DNA from: Ohtaekwangia kribbensis
GTDB lineage: Bacteria; Bacteroidota; Bacteroidia; Cytophagales; Cyclobacteriaceae
Assembly: GCF_042676245.1 (NCBI RefSeq)
Contig: NZ_JBHTKA010000014.1
Span: 1 to 64,000 of the forward strand
Reading direction: 5' to 3'
Length of the DNA: 64,000 bases
This document shows positions 34,663-42,097 of this stretch, piece by piece; the stretch's first letter is position 1; every line of letters starts with the position of its first letter. The position numbers were made by a program, and so were the translations under genes. The notes beneath the pieces were generated by a model. It made no database searches and was not told the DNA's origin. It saw only the letters and a list, made by a program, of their open reading frames with translations.

Positions 34663-35061
34663 ATGGCGACTGCTGAAAAGAGAAAAGATAAAGCAAAAAA
34701 GAGAGTAGTGAATGTTGAGGCTGTTGGCCAGGTACATATCCGCGCTACTTTCAACAACATCATAATCTCCGTTACCAACTCAACTGGCCAGGTTATATCT
34801 TGGGCATCAGCTGGTAAAATGGGCTTCAAAGGTTCTAAGAAGAACACACCATACGCTGCTCAAACTGCAGCGCAAGACTGTGCTTCAAAAGCTTTTGAAC
34901 TTGGTTTGCGTAAGGTTGAGGTTTTCGTGAAAGGTCCTGGTGCCGGTCGTGAGTCTGCTATCCGCACAATCCAGAACTCTGGTATCGAGATCACTGCAAT
35001 CCGCGATGTAACTCCGCTTCCTCACAACGGTTGCCGTCCTCCAAAGAAAAGAAGAGTTTAA
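34663..35061 (+). CDS. rpsK: 30S ribosomal protein S11
   Basis: The 132-aa protein has a basic N-terminus, then VHIRATFNNIIISVTNSTGQ, WASAGKMGFKGSKKNTPYAA and the C-terminal TPLPHNGCRPPKKRRV. All are S11 hallmarks. S11 lines the platform near the mRNA 3' end. A 72-bp gap to rpsD follows with no clear promoter. Confidence 0.98.
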   Translation: MATAEKRKDKAKKRVVNVEAVGQVHIRATFNNIIISVTNSTGQVISWASAGKMGFKGSKKNTPYAAQTAAQDCASKAFELGLRKVEVFVKGPGAGRESAIRTIQNSGIEITAIRDVTPLPHNGCRPPKKRRV

Positions 35062-35133
35062 TATAGACAATTGAAGATTCACGATTACACGAAGAGCTGT
35101 AGTCAAGGTCTAAAATTTAAAAATTAGAATAGA

Positions 35134-35739
35134 ATGGCACGATATACAGGCCCTAAAGTTAGAATATCAAGACGTTTCAATGAGCCAATCTTAGGTGAAA
35201 ACAAGGCTCTGCAAAAGAAAAACTATGCTCCTGGTCAGCATGGTCGTGGCAAAAAGCGTAAGCAATCAGAATATGCTACGCAGCTTGCTGAGAAGCAGAA
35301 AGCAAAATATATCTATGGATTGCTGGAAAGACAATTCGCGAAATTGTTTGATACAGCTACCCGTAAAAAAGGTGTTACCGGTGAAGTATTACTCCAATTG
35401 CTCGAGTCTCGTTTAGATAATACTGTATACCGTTTAGGCATTGCTCCTACCAGAAGAGCTGCCCGCCAGTTAGTATTGCACAAGCACGTGCAGGTAAATG
35501 GAGACGTTGTTAATGTACCTTCTTTCTCTCTGAAACCTGGTGACTTGGTTGGCGTACGTGAGCGTTCTAAATCACTTGAAGTAGTAACCAACAGTCTTTC
35601 TACTCAAAGTGCTAAAAAATATAACTGGTTAGAGTGGGATAGTACCGAAATGGTCGGAAAGATCATTAACTTACCTCCACGTGAGGATATCCCGGAAAAC
35701 ATCAACGAGCAGCTGATCGTTGAATTGTACTCGAAGTAA
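35134..35739 (+). CDS. rpsD: 30S ribosomal protein S4
   Basis: The 201-aa protein carries MARYTGPKVRISRRFNEPI, the zinc-free N-terminal region, YGLLERQFAKLFDTATRKKG and the S4 RNA-binding domain LESRLDNTVYRLGIAPTRRA and HKHVQVNGDVVNVPSF. S4 nucleates 30S assembly and, in E. coli, represses the alpha operon. Confidence 0.98.
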   Translation: MARYTGPKVRISRRFNEPILGENKALQKKNYAPGQHGRGKKRKQSEYATQLAEKQKAKYIYGLLERQFAKLFDTATRKKGVTGEVLLQLLESRLDNTVYRLGIAPTRRAARQLVLHKHVQVNGDVVNVPSFSLKPGDLVGVRERSKSLEVVTNSLSTQSAKKYNWLEWDSTEMVGKIINLPPREDIPENINEQLIVELYSK

Positions 35740-35765
35740 TTGTAACAGTTAATCAAACCAAGACT

Positions 35766-36755
35766 ATGTCAATATTAGCATTTCAAATGCCAGAGAAGGT
35801 TGTAATGGAAAAGTCTGATGATTTTCACGGACTGTTTACATTCAAGCCTCTGGAAAAAGGATATGGAGTTACCATTGGCAATGCGCTGAGAAGAATTCTG
35901 TTATCCTCCCTGGAAGGTTATGCGATTACTGGAATTAAAATACCAGGAGTATTGCATGAGTTTTCAACTATAGAAGGTGTAGTAGAAGATGTAGCGGAGA
36001 TCATTCTGAACCTGAAAATGGTTCGCTTCAGAAAAGTAGCTGACAATTTCGATAATAAGATAACGGTTAACATTAAGAAACAAAAGCAGTTCAAAGCTGG
36101 TGACATAGCCAAGTTTACTTCTGCATTTGAGATTCTTAACCCTGAGCATGTAATCTGTAACTTGGATGAATCTGCTCACTTTGAAATCGAACTGACAATT
36201 GAAAAAGGCAGAGGATACCTCCCTGCAGAAGAGAATAAACCAACGGAGCAGGTATTCGGATTCATTCCGATTGATGCGATCTTTACACCAATCAAAAATG
36301 TAAAGTATAGCGTTGAGAACACCCGCGTTGAGCAGAAGACCGACTACGAAAAACTCGTAATTGATATCGAAACAGACGGCTCAATCCACCCTGAGAAGGC
36401 ATTGGAAGGTGCTGCCTATATTTTGATCAAGCACTTTGCATTGTTCTCTGATAAATCAATGGAGCTTGAAACTGGCAAAGATGCTGAGGTTGAGCAGGTT
36501 GACGAAGAGATGCTGCATATGCGTAAGCTGTTGAAGACTCCTCTTCATGACCTTGATCTTTCGGTACGTGCTTACAACTGCTTGAAAGCTGCAGATGTAA
36601 AAACATTAGGTGACCTTGTTGAACTTGAAATTTCTGATATGATGAAATTCAGAAACTTCGGTAAGAAGTCACTCGCTGAACTTGAACAACTTGTTGCTGA
36701 GAAGAACCTTACTTTCGGTATGGATCTCAGCAAGTATAAATTAGATGAGGATTAA
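35766..36755 (+). CDS. rpoA: RNA polymerase alpha subunit
   Basis: The 329-aa protein has both domains. The N-terminal dimerisation domain includes GYGVTIGNALRRILLSSLEG, and IKIPGVLHEFSTIEGVVEDV follows. After a linker, the C-terminal domain carries TPLHDLDLSVRAYNCLKAAD and MKFRNFGKKSLAELEQLV, the helix-hairpin-helix contact for UP elements and activators. It lies between rpsD and rplQ, the universal alpha-operon order, with 6 bp to rplQ. Confidence 0.98.
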   Translation: MSILAFQMPEKVVMEKSDDFHGLFTFKPLEKGYGVTIGNALRRILLSSLEGYAITGIKIPGVLHEFSTIEGVVEDVAEIILNLKMVRFRKVADNFDNKITVNIKKQKQFKAGDIAKFTSAFEILNPEHVICNLDESAHFEIELTIEKGRGYLPAEENKPTEQVFGFIPIDAIFTPIKNVKYSVENTRVEQKTDYEKLVIDIETDGSIHPEKALEGAAYILIKHFALFSDKSMELETGKDAEVEQVDEEMLHMRKLLKTPLHDLDLSVRAYNCLKAADVKTLGDLVELEISDMMKFRNFGKKSLAELEQLVAEKNLTFGMDLSKYKLDED

Positions 36756-36761
36756 GAAATC

Positions 36762-37298
36762 ATGAGACACGGTAAGAAAGTTAACCATTTAGGAAGGAAA
36801 ACAGCGCACCGCGAAGCATTGCTTTCAAACATGGCTTCATCGTTGATCCTTAACAAACGGATTACAACGACTGTAGCGAAGGCTAAAGCGCTTAGAAAAT
36901 ATGTTGAGCCTTTGATTACAAAAGCTAAGGACGATACAACTCACTCAAGAAGAACTGTGTTCTCTTATCTTCAGAACAAAGAGTCTGTGAAGACTTTGTT
37001 TGGAGAGGTAGCAGGTAAAGTAGCTGAGCGTCCGGGTGGTTATACACGTATCATCAAATTAGCTGATACGCGTGTAGGTGATAACGCAGAAATGTGCCTC
37101 ATCGAATTAGTAGACTTCAATACACTGTATACTAAAGAAGGTGCTGCGAAGAAAGCTAAAACTCGCAGAAGCCGCAGAGGCGGTAAGAAAGAAGGTGCTA
37201 AAGTTGCTGCTTCAACAGAAGCTACTGAAGCTCCTGCAGCGGAAGCTAAAGCAGAAAAGAAACCTAGAAAAACTGCAGCTAAAAAAGCTAAAGAATAG
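36762..37298 (+). CDS. rplQ: 50S ribosomal protein L17 with Lys/Ala-rich tail
   Basis: The L17 core (residues 1 to about 124) has MRHGKKVNHLGRKTAHREAL, LRKYVEPLITKAKDDTTHSR and GGYTRIIKLADTRVGDNAEM. The remaining 53 or so residues form a histone H1-like tail (KKAKTRRSRRGGKKEGAK, later KPRKTAAKKAKE). Standard L17 is 116-130 aa, so the 178-aa length reflects this low-complexity extension. L17 sits near the tunnel exit. A strong terminator 24 bp downstream ends the whole cluster. Confidence 0.97.
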   Translation: MRHGKKVNHLGRKTAHREALLSNMASSLILNKRITTTVAKAKALRKYVEPLITKAKDDTTHSRRTVFSYLQNKESVKTLFGEVAGKVAERPGGYTRIIKLADTRVGDNAEMCLIELVDFNTLYTKEGAAKKAKTRRSRRGGKKEGAKVAASTEATEAPAAEAKAEKKPRKTAAKKAKE

Positions 37299-37321
37299 TG
37301 TTTGAGAATCTCATATACAGA

Positions 37322-37354
37322 AAAGGATTGAATGAAAGTTCAATCCTTTTTTTT
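37322..37354 (+). terminator. Terminator of the ribosomal protein cluster
   Basis: A perfect 11-bp stem (37322-37332 with 37339-37349) has a 6-base loop and a T run extending to about 37354. It lies 24 bp after the rplQ stop. Confidence 0.93.
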
Positions 37355-37451
37355 TGCCCTGCAAGGCAGGCGGGTTCGTTTGCGTTGAAAGGAATTTTTA
37401 ACAAAGAGACACGCCCACACTATTTTCTGTTTTAAACATCAAATTCTAACG

Positions 37452-37459
37452 TATTTTTG
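37452..37459 (+). promoter_or_regulatory. -7 promoter element TATTTTTG upstream of carA
   Basis: The octamer matches TAnnTTTG and lies 8 bp before the carA ATG, giving a very short predicted leader. The -33 region (TGTTTT near 37428) is only a weak match. Confidence 0.5.
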
Positions 37460-37467
37460 TCACCGCA

Positions 37468-38562
37468 ATGCAGAAAAAAGCTTATTTACTTCTTGAGGAT
37501 GGCCTTCTGGTAGAAGGTACTGCCATCGGAAAAATTGGTACTTCTGGTGGAGAGATTTGCTTCAACACCGGCATGACCGGATATCAGGAAATTTACACCG
37601 ATCCATCGTACTACGGACAAATCATTGTTAACACAACATCGCATATAGGTAACTATGGCGCGATGGACGAAGAACAGGAGTCTGTGGGTGCGCAGATCGC
37701 GGGACTTGTAGTGAATGATTTTGCTAAAGAATATAGCAGAAAATCAGCGAAGGAAAGTTTACAGAATTACCTGGAAACAAAAGGCATAGTAGGGATTGCA
37801 GATGTAGATACACGCATGCTGGTTCGTTACCTGCGCAGCAAAGGTGCGATGAATGCAATCATCTCTTCTGAGTTGTCGCCTGATAAGCTGATGACGGAAT
37901 TGAAGAAGGTTCCTTCCATGGATGGACTCGAATTATCATCTATAGTTACCACCAAAGAGCCTTACTTCGTTGGCAATGCAAATGCTCCTATAAAAATTGC
38001 TGTACTTGATCTCGGTATCAAGAAAAGTATAGTGGAGAACCTGGCGGGCAGAGGTTGCTATTGCAAAGTGTTCCCGGCTAAAACATCATTTGATGAAATG
38101 GCTGCATGGAGGCCAGACGGATATTTCATCTCTAACGGTCCTGGCGATCCTTCAGCCATGGACTACGCTGTGAAGACAGTAAAGCAAACTTTAGATTCAG
38201 ATAAACCTGTATTCGGTATATGTTTAGGACACCAGTTGCTGGCGCTTGCATCAGGCGTATCAACCTATAAAATGCACCATGGTCACCGCGGATTAAATCA
38301 CCCGGTGAAGAACCTGGTAACAGGTAAAGGTGAAATGACTTCACAGAACCACGGCTTCGCTGTATCTGAAAAAGATATCGAGAAGAATCCAAATGTTGAA
38401 GTAACGCACGTTCACCTGAACGACAGCACCATCATGGGTATACGCAGAAAAGATAAGAAAGCTTTCTCGGTGCAATATCACCCGGAAGCTTCTCCAGGGC
38501 CACATGACTCACGTTATCTTTTTGATGACTTCGTGACCATGATTAAATCAGATATAAAATAA
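37468..38562 (+). CDS. carA: Carbamoyl-phosphate synthase small subunit
   Basis: The 364-aa glutaminase subunit supplies ammonia to CarB for carbamoyl phosphate, feeding pyrimidine and arginine synthesis. The N-terminal CPSase domain shows GEICFNTGMTGYQEIYTDPS and ADVDTRMLVRYLR. The class I amidotransferase domain has FISNGPGDPS, the nucleophile Cys in FGICLGHQLLAL and the His-Glu pair in VQYHPEASPGPHD. carB is not adjacent. The ATG lies 8 bp behind a TAnnTTTG element. Confidence 0.97.
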   Translation: MQKKAYLLLEDGLLVEGTAIGKIGTSGGEICFNTGMTGYQEIYTDPSYYGQIIVNTTSHIGNYGAMDEEQESVGAQIAGLVVNDFAKEYSRKSAKESLQNYLETKGIVGIADVDTRMLVRYLRSKGAMNAIISSELSPDKLMTELKKVPSMDGLELSSIVTTKEPYFVGNANAPIKIAVLDLGIKKSIVENLAGRGCYCKVFPAKTSFDEMAAWRPDGYFISNGPGDPSAMDYAVKTVKQTLDSDKPVFGICLGHQLLALASGVSTYKMHHGHRGLNHPVKNLVTGKGEMTSQNHGFAVSEKDIEKNPNVEVTHVHLNDSTIMGIRRKDKKAFSVQYHPEASPGPHDSRYLFDDFVTMIKSDIK

Positions 38563-38613
38563 TCACTGCTATATATAGCGGTAAAATCTACAATCCATAA
38601 ATCTATAACAACT

Positions 38614-39891
38614 ATGAGCTTAATTGAAAGCATTCATGCCCGGCAGATTCTTGATAGCCGCGGTAATCCTACTGTTGAAGTTGATGTTGTAACTGAATCT
38701 GGCGCTTTCGGACGTGCAGCAGTTCCATCCGGCGCTTCAACCGGAACGCACGAAGCCGTTGAGCTTCGCGATGGCGATAAAAAAGTATATGTTGGTAAAG
38801 GTGTATTGAAAGCTGTTGAAAACGTAAATACTAAAATCGCTTCTGAAATTGTAGGGTTTGATGTATTCGATCAGAACCTGCTCGACAAAATCATGCTTGA
38901 GCTCGATGGTACTCCTAACAAGGGTAACTTAGGTGCTAACGCTATATTAGGAACTTCACTTGCTATAGCGAAAGCTGCAGCAGCAGAAGCTGGTATACCA
39001 CTATATCGTTACATCGGTGGTGTTAGTGCTAACACATTGCCTGTGCCAATGATGAACATCCTCAACGGTGGTAGCCACGCTGATAACTCAATCGACTTCC
39101 AGGAATTTATGGTTATGCCTGTAAAGGCTGATACATTCTCAGAAGCACTGCGCATGGGTACTGAAGTATTCCATACACTGAAGAAAGTATTGCACGATCA
39201 GGGCCTTTCTACTAACGTAGGTGACGAAGGTGGTTTCGCTCCGAACATCAAGTCAAACGAAGAAGCGATCGAAGTTGTATTGAAAGCAATCGAGAAGGCT
39301 GGTTTCAAACCAGGCGAAGATATATTCATCGCGATGGATGCTGCCAGCTCTGAATTCTACGATGCGAAAAACAATACCTATACTTTTAAAAAGTCTGACG
39401 GCAAGAAATTAAGCTCTGCCGAGATGGTTGATTACTGGGCTGCATGGGCTGCTAAATATCCGATCATCTCTATTGAAGATGGTATGGCTGAAGATGACTG
39501 GACAGGTTGGAAAGGTCTGACTGATAAAATCGGTAAGAAAGTTCAGTTGGTTGGAGATGATTTGTTTGTAACAAACGTAACCCGTCTGCAGGATGGTATC
39601 GACAAAGGTGTTGCTAACTCAATCCTTGTTAAAGTAAACCAGATTGGTTCGTTAACAGAAACTATAGCAGCGGTTAACCTGGCAAAACGCAATGCTTACA
39701 AGAGCGTTATGTCGCACCGTTCAGGTGAAACAGAAGATAGCACCATCGCTGATCTTGCTGTGGCATTGAACACTGGTCAGATTAAAACAGGTTCAGCTTC
39801 ACGTTCAGACCGGATGGCGAAGTATAACCAATTGATCCGTATTGAAGAAGAGTTAGGCGAAGTAGCATACTTCCCTGGCCGTAAATTCTAA
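38614..39891 (+). CDS. eno: Enolase
   Basis: The 425-aa glycolytic enzyme interconverts 2-phosphoglycerate and phosphoenolpyruvate. Motifs are ARQILDSRGNPTVEVDV, GASTGTHEAVELRDGD, the NVGDEGGFAPNI loop, the Mg ligands in AMDAASSEFYD, SIEDGMAEDDW and GDDLFVTN, and the signature SHRSGETEDSTIADL. It is 51 bp after carA and ends with its own terminator. A division gene follows, an eno-ftsB/divIC neighbourhood also seen in other phyla. Confidence 0.98.
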   Translation: MSLIESIHARQILDSRGNPTVEVDVVTESGAFGRAAVPSGASTGTHEAVELRDGDKKVYVGKGVLKAVENVNTKIASEIVGFDVFDQNLLDKIMLELDGTPNKGNLGANAILGTSLAIAKAAAAEAGIPLYRYIGGVSANTLPVPMMNILNGGSHADNSIDFQEFMVMPVKADTFSEALRMGTEVFHTLKKVLHDQGLSTNVGDEGGFAPNIKSNEEAIEVVLKAIEKAGFKPGEDIFIAMDAASSEFYDAKNNTYTFKKSDGKKLSSAEMVDYWAAWAAKYPIISIEDGMAEDDWTGWKGLTDKIGKKVQLVGDDLFVTNVTRLQDGIDKGVANSILVKVNQIGSLTETIAAVNLAKRNAYKSVMSHRSGETEDSTIADLAVALNTGQIKTGSASRSDRMAKYNQLIRIEEELGEVAYFPGRKF

Positions 39892-39912
39892 TACTATAGC
39901 TATTAAATACAG

Positions 39913-39942
39913 AAAGCCAGAGCAACACACTCTGGCTTTTTT
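39913..39942 (+). terminator. Intrinsic terminator after eno
   Basis: A 10-bp stem AAAGCCAGAG/CTCTGGCTTT (39913-39922 with 39930-39939) has a 7-base loop and ends in TTT. Confidence 0.92.
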
Positions 39943-40045
39943 CGTTTTTACTATGTTGCACGCACACACGCATTACTACACGGATACGGCTTTAGCGAAT
40001 AATGAATAACTTTTTTCTCTATCTTCGTATCACTTTTTAAACTTT

Positions 40046-40339
40046 ATGCTGAACAAACTACCAAAGCCGTTCCGTAATTTTTTTGTACTGACAACCATCG
40101 TATTCTTTGTATGGATGTTGTTGTTGGATCCGAATAACCTGATCGCGAGGTTCCAGTTACGTTCCAAACTTCGTTCGCTGGAAAATGAAAAAGAATACTA
40201 CGAGGAGAAGATCAAGGAAGTGGAAAAGGATCGCGATGAACTTTTCGGTGATAAAGAATCCGTTGAGAAGTTTGCGCGTGAGAAGTACTTAATGAAGAAA
40301 GAGACAGAAGATATTTTTATAGTAGAAGAAGTGGATTGA
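40046..40339 (+). CDS. DivIC/FtsB-like septum formation initiator
   Basis: The 97-aa protein has a short cytoplasmic N-terminus, one membrane helix (about residues 12-28, FFVLTTIVFFVWMLLL) and a coiled coil (LRSLENEKEYYEEKIKEVEK). It ends in the family motif VEKFAREKYLMKKETEDIF. FtsB/DivIC proteins form a complex with FtsL and FtsQ/DivIB that activates septal cell-wall synthesis. Length and layout are typical. It follows eno, as in many genomes. Confidence 0.92.
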   Translation: MLNKLPKPFRNFFVLTTIVFFVWMLLLDPNNLIARFQLRSKLRSLENEKEYYEEKIKEVEKDRDELFGDKESVEKFAREKYLMKKETEDIFIVEEVD

Positions 40340-40417
40340 TAAAATCCATAGCCATGCAATAGGGGTAAGTCTTCTGCAGCCTGTCTTAGTATAAATCCGA
40401 CCTAATGTTATAATAAC

Positions 40418-40975
40418 ATGAAAAAGACTATACTAACCTTAATTGCTTTGTCGCTGTGCACACTGGCCATGGCGCAATGGGGAGACGAAGAAATGAGCGA
40501 TGAGCCAACACTGCGCGAACGAATATTTACCGGTGGTGGTTTTGGTCTGAGCTTCTCCAGCTATTACGATTTTGTTTCAGTATCACCACTCATCGGGTAT
40601 AAAGTAACGCCTAAATTGGCGGCCGGTATACAAGTACAGTATCGCTATACCCGCTATAAAGAATTTACACCCAAGTTTTCAACCAATGATTACGGTATAA
40701 GTCCGTTTGTGCGCTACAATGTATACTCGCCTTTCTTTCTGCAGGCGGAATATGAATACCTCAACTACGAATTCCCGGTAACTACCAGCGAAAGTATACG
40801 CAAGAAGTATAACAGCTTTTTAGCAGGTGGAGGTTTGTTTCAACCACTGGGAAGACGTGCAGGCTTTTATGCACTTGCACTCTATAACTTTAGTTACAGA
40901 GCTGCAAACCCGGGAGAAGTTACTCCATACGACAGTCCACTTGTATTGCGCGTAGGTGTAACAGCCGGTTTCTAA
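40418..40975 (+). CDS. Outer-membrane beta-barrel protein, small
   Basis: The 185-aa protein has a signal peptide (MKKTILTLIALSLCTLAMAQ). Alternating amphipathic strands follow (GFGLSFSSYYDFVSVSPLIGY; LAAGIQVQYRYTRY; FFLQAEYEYLNYEF). It ends in phenylalanine (RVGVTAGF), the usual C-terminal signal for barrel assembly. Size suggests an eight-stranded OmpX/OmpW-like barrel. No substrate or partner is apparent. The last 4 bp overlap the convergent Ldh gene. Confidence 0.78.
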   Translation: MKKTILTLIALSLCTLAMAQWGDEEMSDEPTLRERIFTGGGFGLSFSSYYDFVSVSPLIGYKVTPKLAAGIQVQYRYTRYKEFTPKFSTNDYGISPFVRYNVYSPFFLQAEYEYLNYEFPVTTSESIRKKYNSFLAGGGLFQPLGRRAGFYALALYNFSYRAANPGEVTPYDSPLVLRVGVTAGF

Positions 40976-42054
40976 AAAGCGATTCCAAATTTAGCACTGA
41001 GTAACTGGAGGTCTTCCACCACTTTTGGGTTGAGTGGTATACCTTCCGCTAATCGCTGTGCAGTAATTTCTCTTTCAGGATCTCCCGGTATAAGAACGCG
41101 TTCCTGTCCTTCAATCGGCTTGGCAGAACGGAAGCAGTTGATCCAGTTATCCATGTGTTGTTTGAACTCCGCTGCAGGACGGAATGCATCGATACGCATG
41201 GCTCCAAAGAAATGTCCTATACCTTCACCTACCGGATCACTCGGTGGACTCAGGAACGCTACAAACGGAGGAACCCACGGTCCATAATTAGCACCCGACA
41301 ACACGGCTGAAAATATATCTACCCATGCACCCAGGCAATATCCCTTATGACTGCCGTGTTCACGATCACTGCCTAAAGGTATAAGTGCACCTCCGCTCTT
41401 CGTTTCATTCGGGTCTGTAGAAGGTTTCCCATCTTTGGTTTGTACCCAGCCCATAGGAGCATTCAGATTTTTACGTTGAAGAATTTCAAGCTTGCCATTG
41501 GCTGCAGTCGTTGTAGCAAAGTCAGCAACGAAGGGAGGTTGTTTATCGGCAGGTATAGCAACCGCAATAGGGTTTGTACCCAGCAGTCGCTCCACTGAAA
41601 ATGTAGGTGCTACTAACGGACTGGCATTGGTCATAGCAATACCAATCATATCATGTGGCAATGCCATCATCGCGTGATGTCCTGCTATACCAAAGTGATT
41701 CGAATTCTTTACAGCAACCCAGCCGGTGCCGGCAGTACGCGCTTTGGCTATAGCAATTTCCATCGCTTTCGGGGCAACTACCAATCCCAATCCACTATCG
41801 CCATCTACTACGGCTGTGCTGGGCGATTCGTGTACCACGCGCACATTGGGAGTGGCATTAACGCGCTTTGCTTCCCACAGACGAACGTAACCCGACAGAC
41901 GCGCTATACCATGCGAATCGATGCCACGCAGATCAGCATTCAATAAAACTTCTGTCGCCAGCGTAGCTTCTGCATCTGAACAGCCTATATGCTTAAAGAT
42001 GTTACGCGTAAATACCTGTAGGGATTCGAAAGAAAAGAGTTTGTCCATTACCAT
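40972..42054 (-). CDS. Ldh-family (malate/L-lactate dehydrogenase-like) oxidoreductase
   Basis: This 360-aa protein belongs to the NAD(P)-dependent malate/ureidoglycolate/L-sulfolactate dehydrogenase family, distinct from the Rossmann-fold LDH/MDH enzymes. Motifs are ADLRGIDSHGIARLSGYV, the active-site NSNHFGIAGHHAMMAL, GTNPIAVAIPA, DFATTTAANGKLEI and GSHKGYCLGAWVDIFSAVLSGA. Substrate is unknown; family members act on 2-hydroxy acids. A TAnnTTTG element lies 8 bp before the ATG. Confidence 0.9.
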   Translation of the reverse strand: MVMDKLFSFESLQVFTRNIFKHIGCSDAEATLATEVLLNADLRGIDSHGIARLSGYVRLWEAKRVNATPNVRVVHESPSTAVVDGDSGLGLVVAPKAMEIAIAKARTAGTGWVAVKNSNHFGIAGHHAMMALPHDMIGIAMTNASPLVAPTFSVERLLGTNPIAVAIPADKQPPFVADFATTTAANGKLEILQRKNLNAPMGWVQTKDGKPSTDPNETKSGGALIPLGSDREHGSHKGYCLGAWVDIFSAVLSGANYGPWVPPFVAFLSPPSDPVGEGIGHFFGAMRIDAFRPAAEFKQHMDNWINCFRSAKPIEGQERVLIPGDPEREITAQRLAEGIPLNPKVVEDLQLLSAKFGIAF

Positions 42055-42062
42055 ACTGCGGA

Positions 42063-42070
42063 CAAATATA
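42063..42070 (-). promoter_or_regulatory. -7 promoter element TATATTTG before the Ldh-family gene
   Basis: Read on the minus strand, the octamer matches TAnnTTTG and ends 8 bp before the ATG at 42054, the same spacing as at carA. No TTTG is found at the -33 distance. Confidence 0.4.
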
Positions 42071-42097
42071 TAGTTCTAATCGGAATAATGGTTGCTG

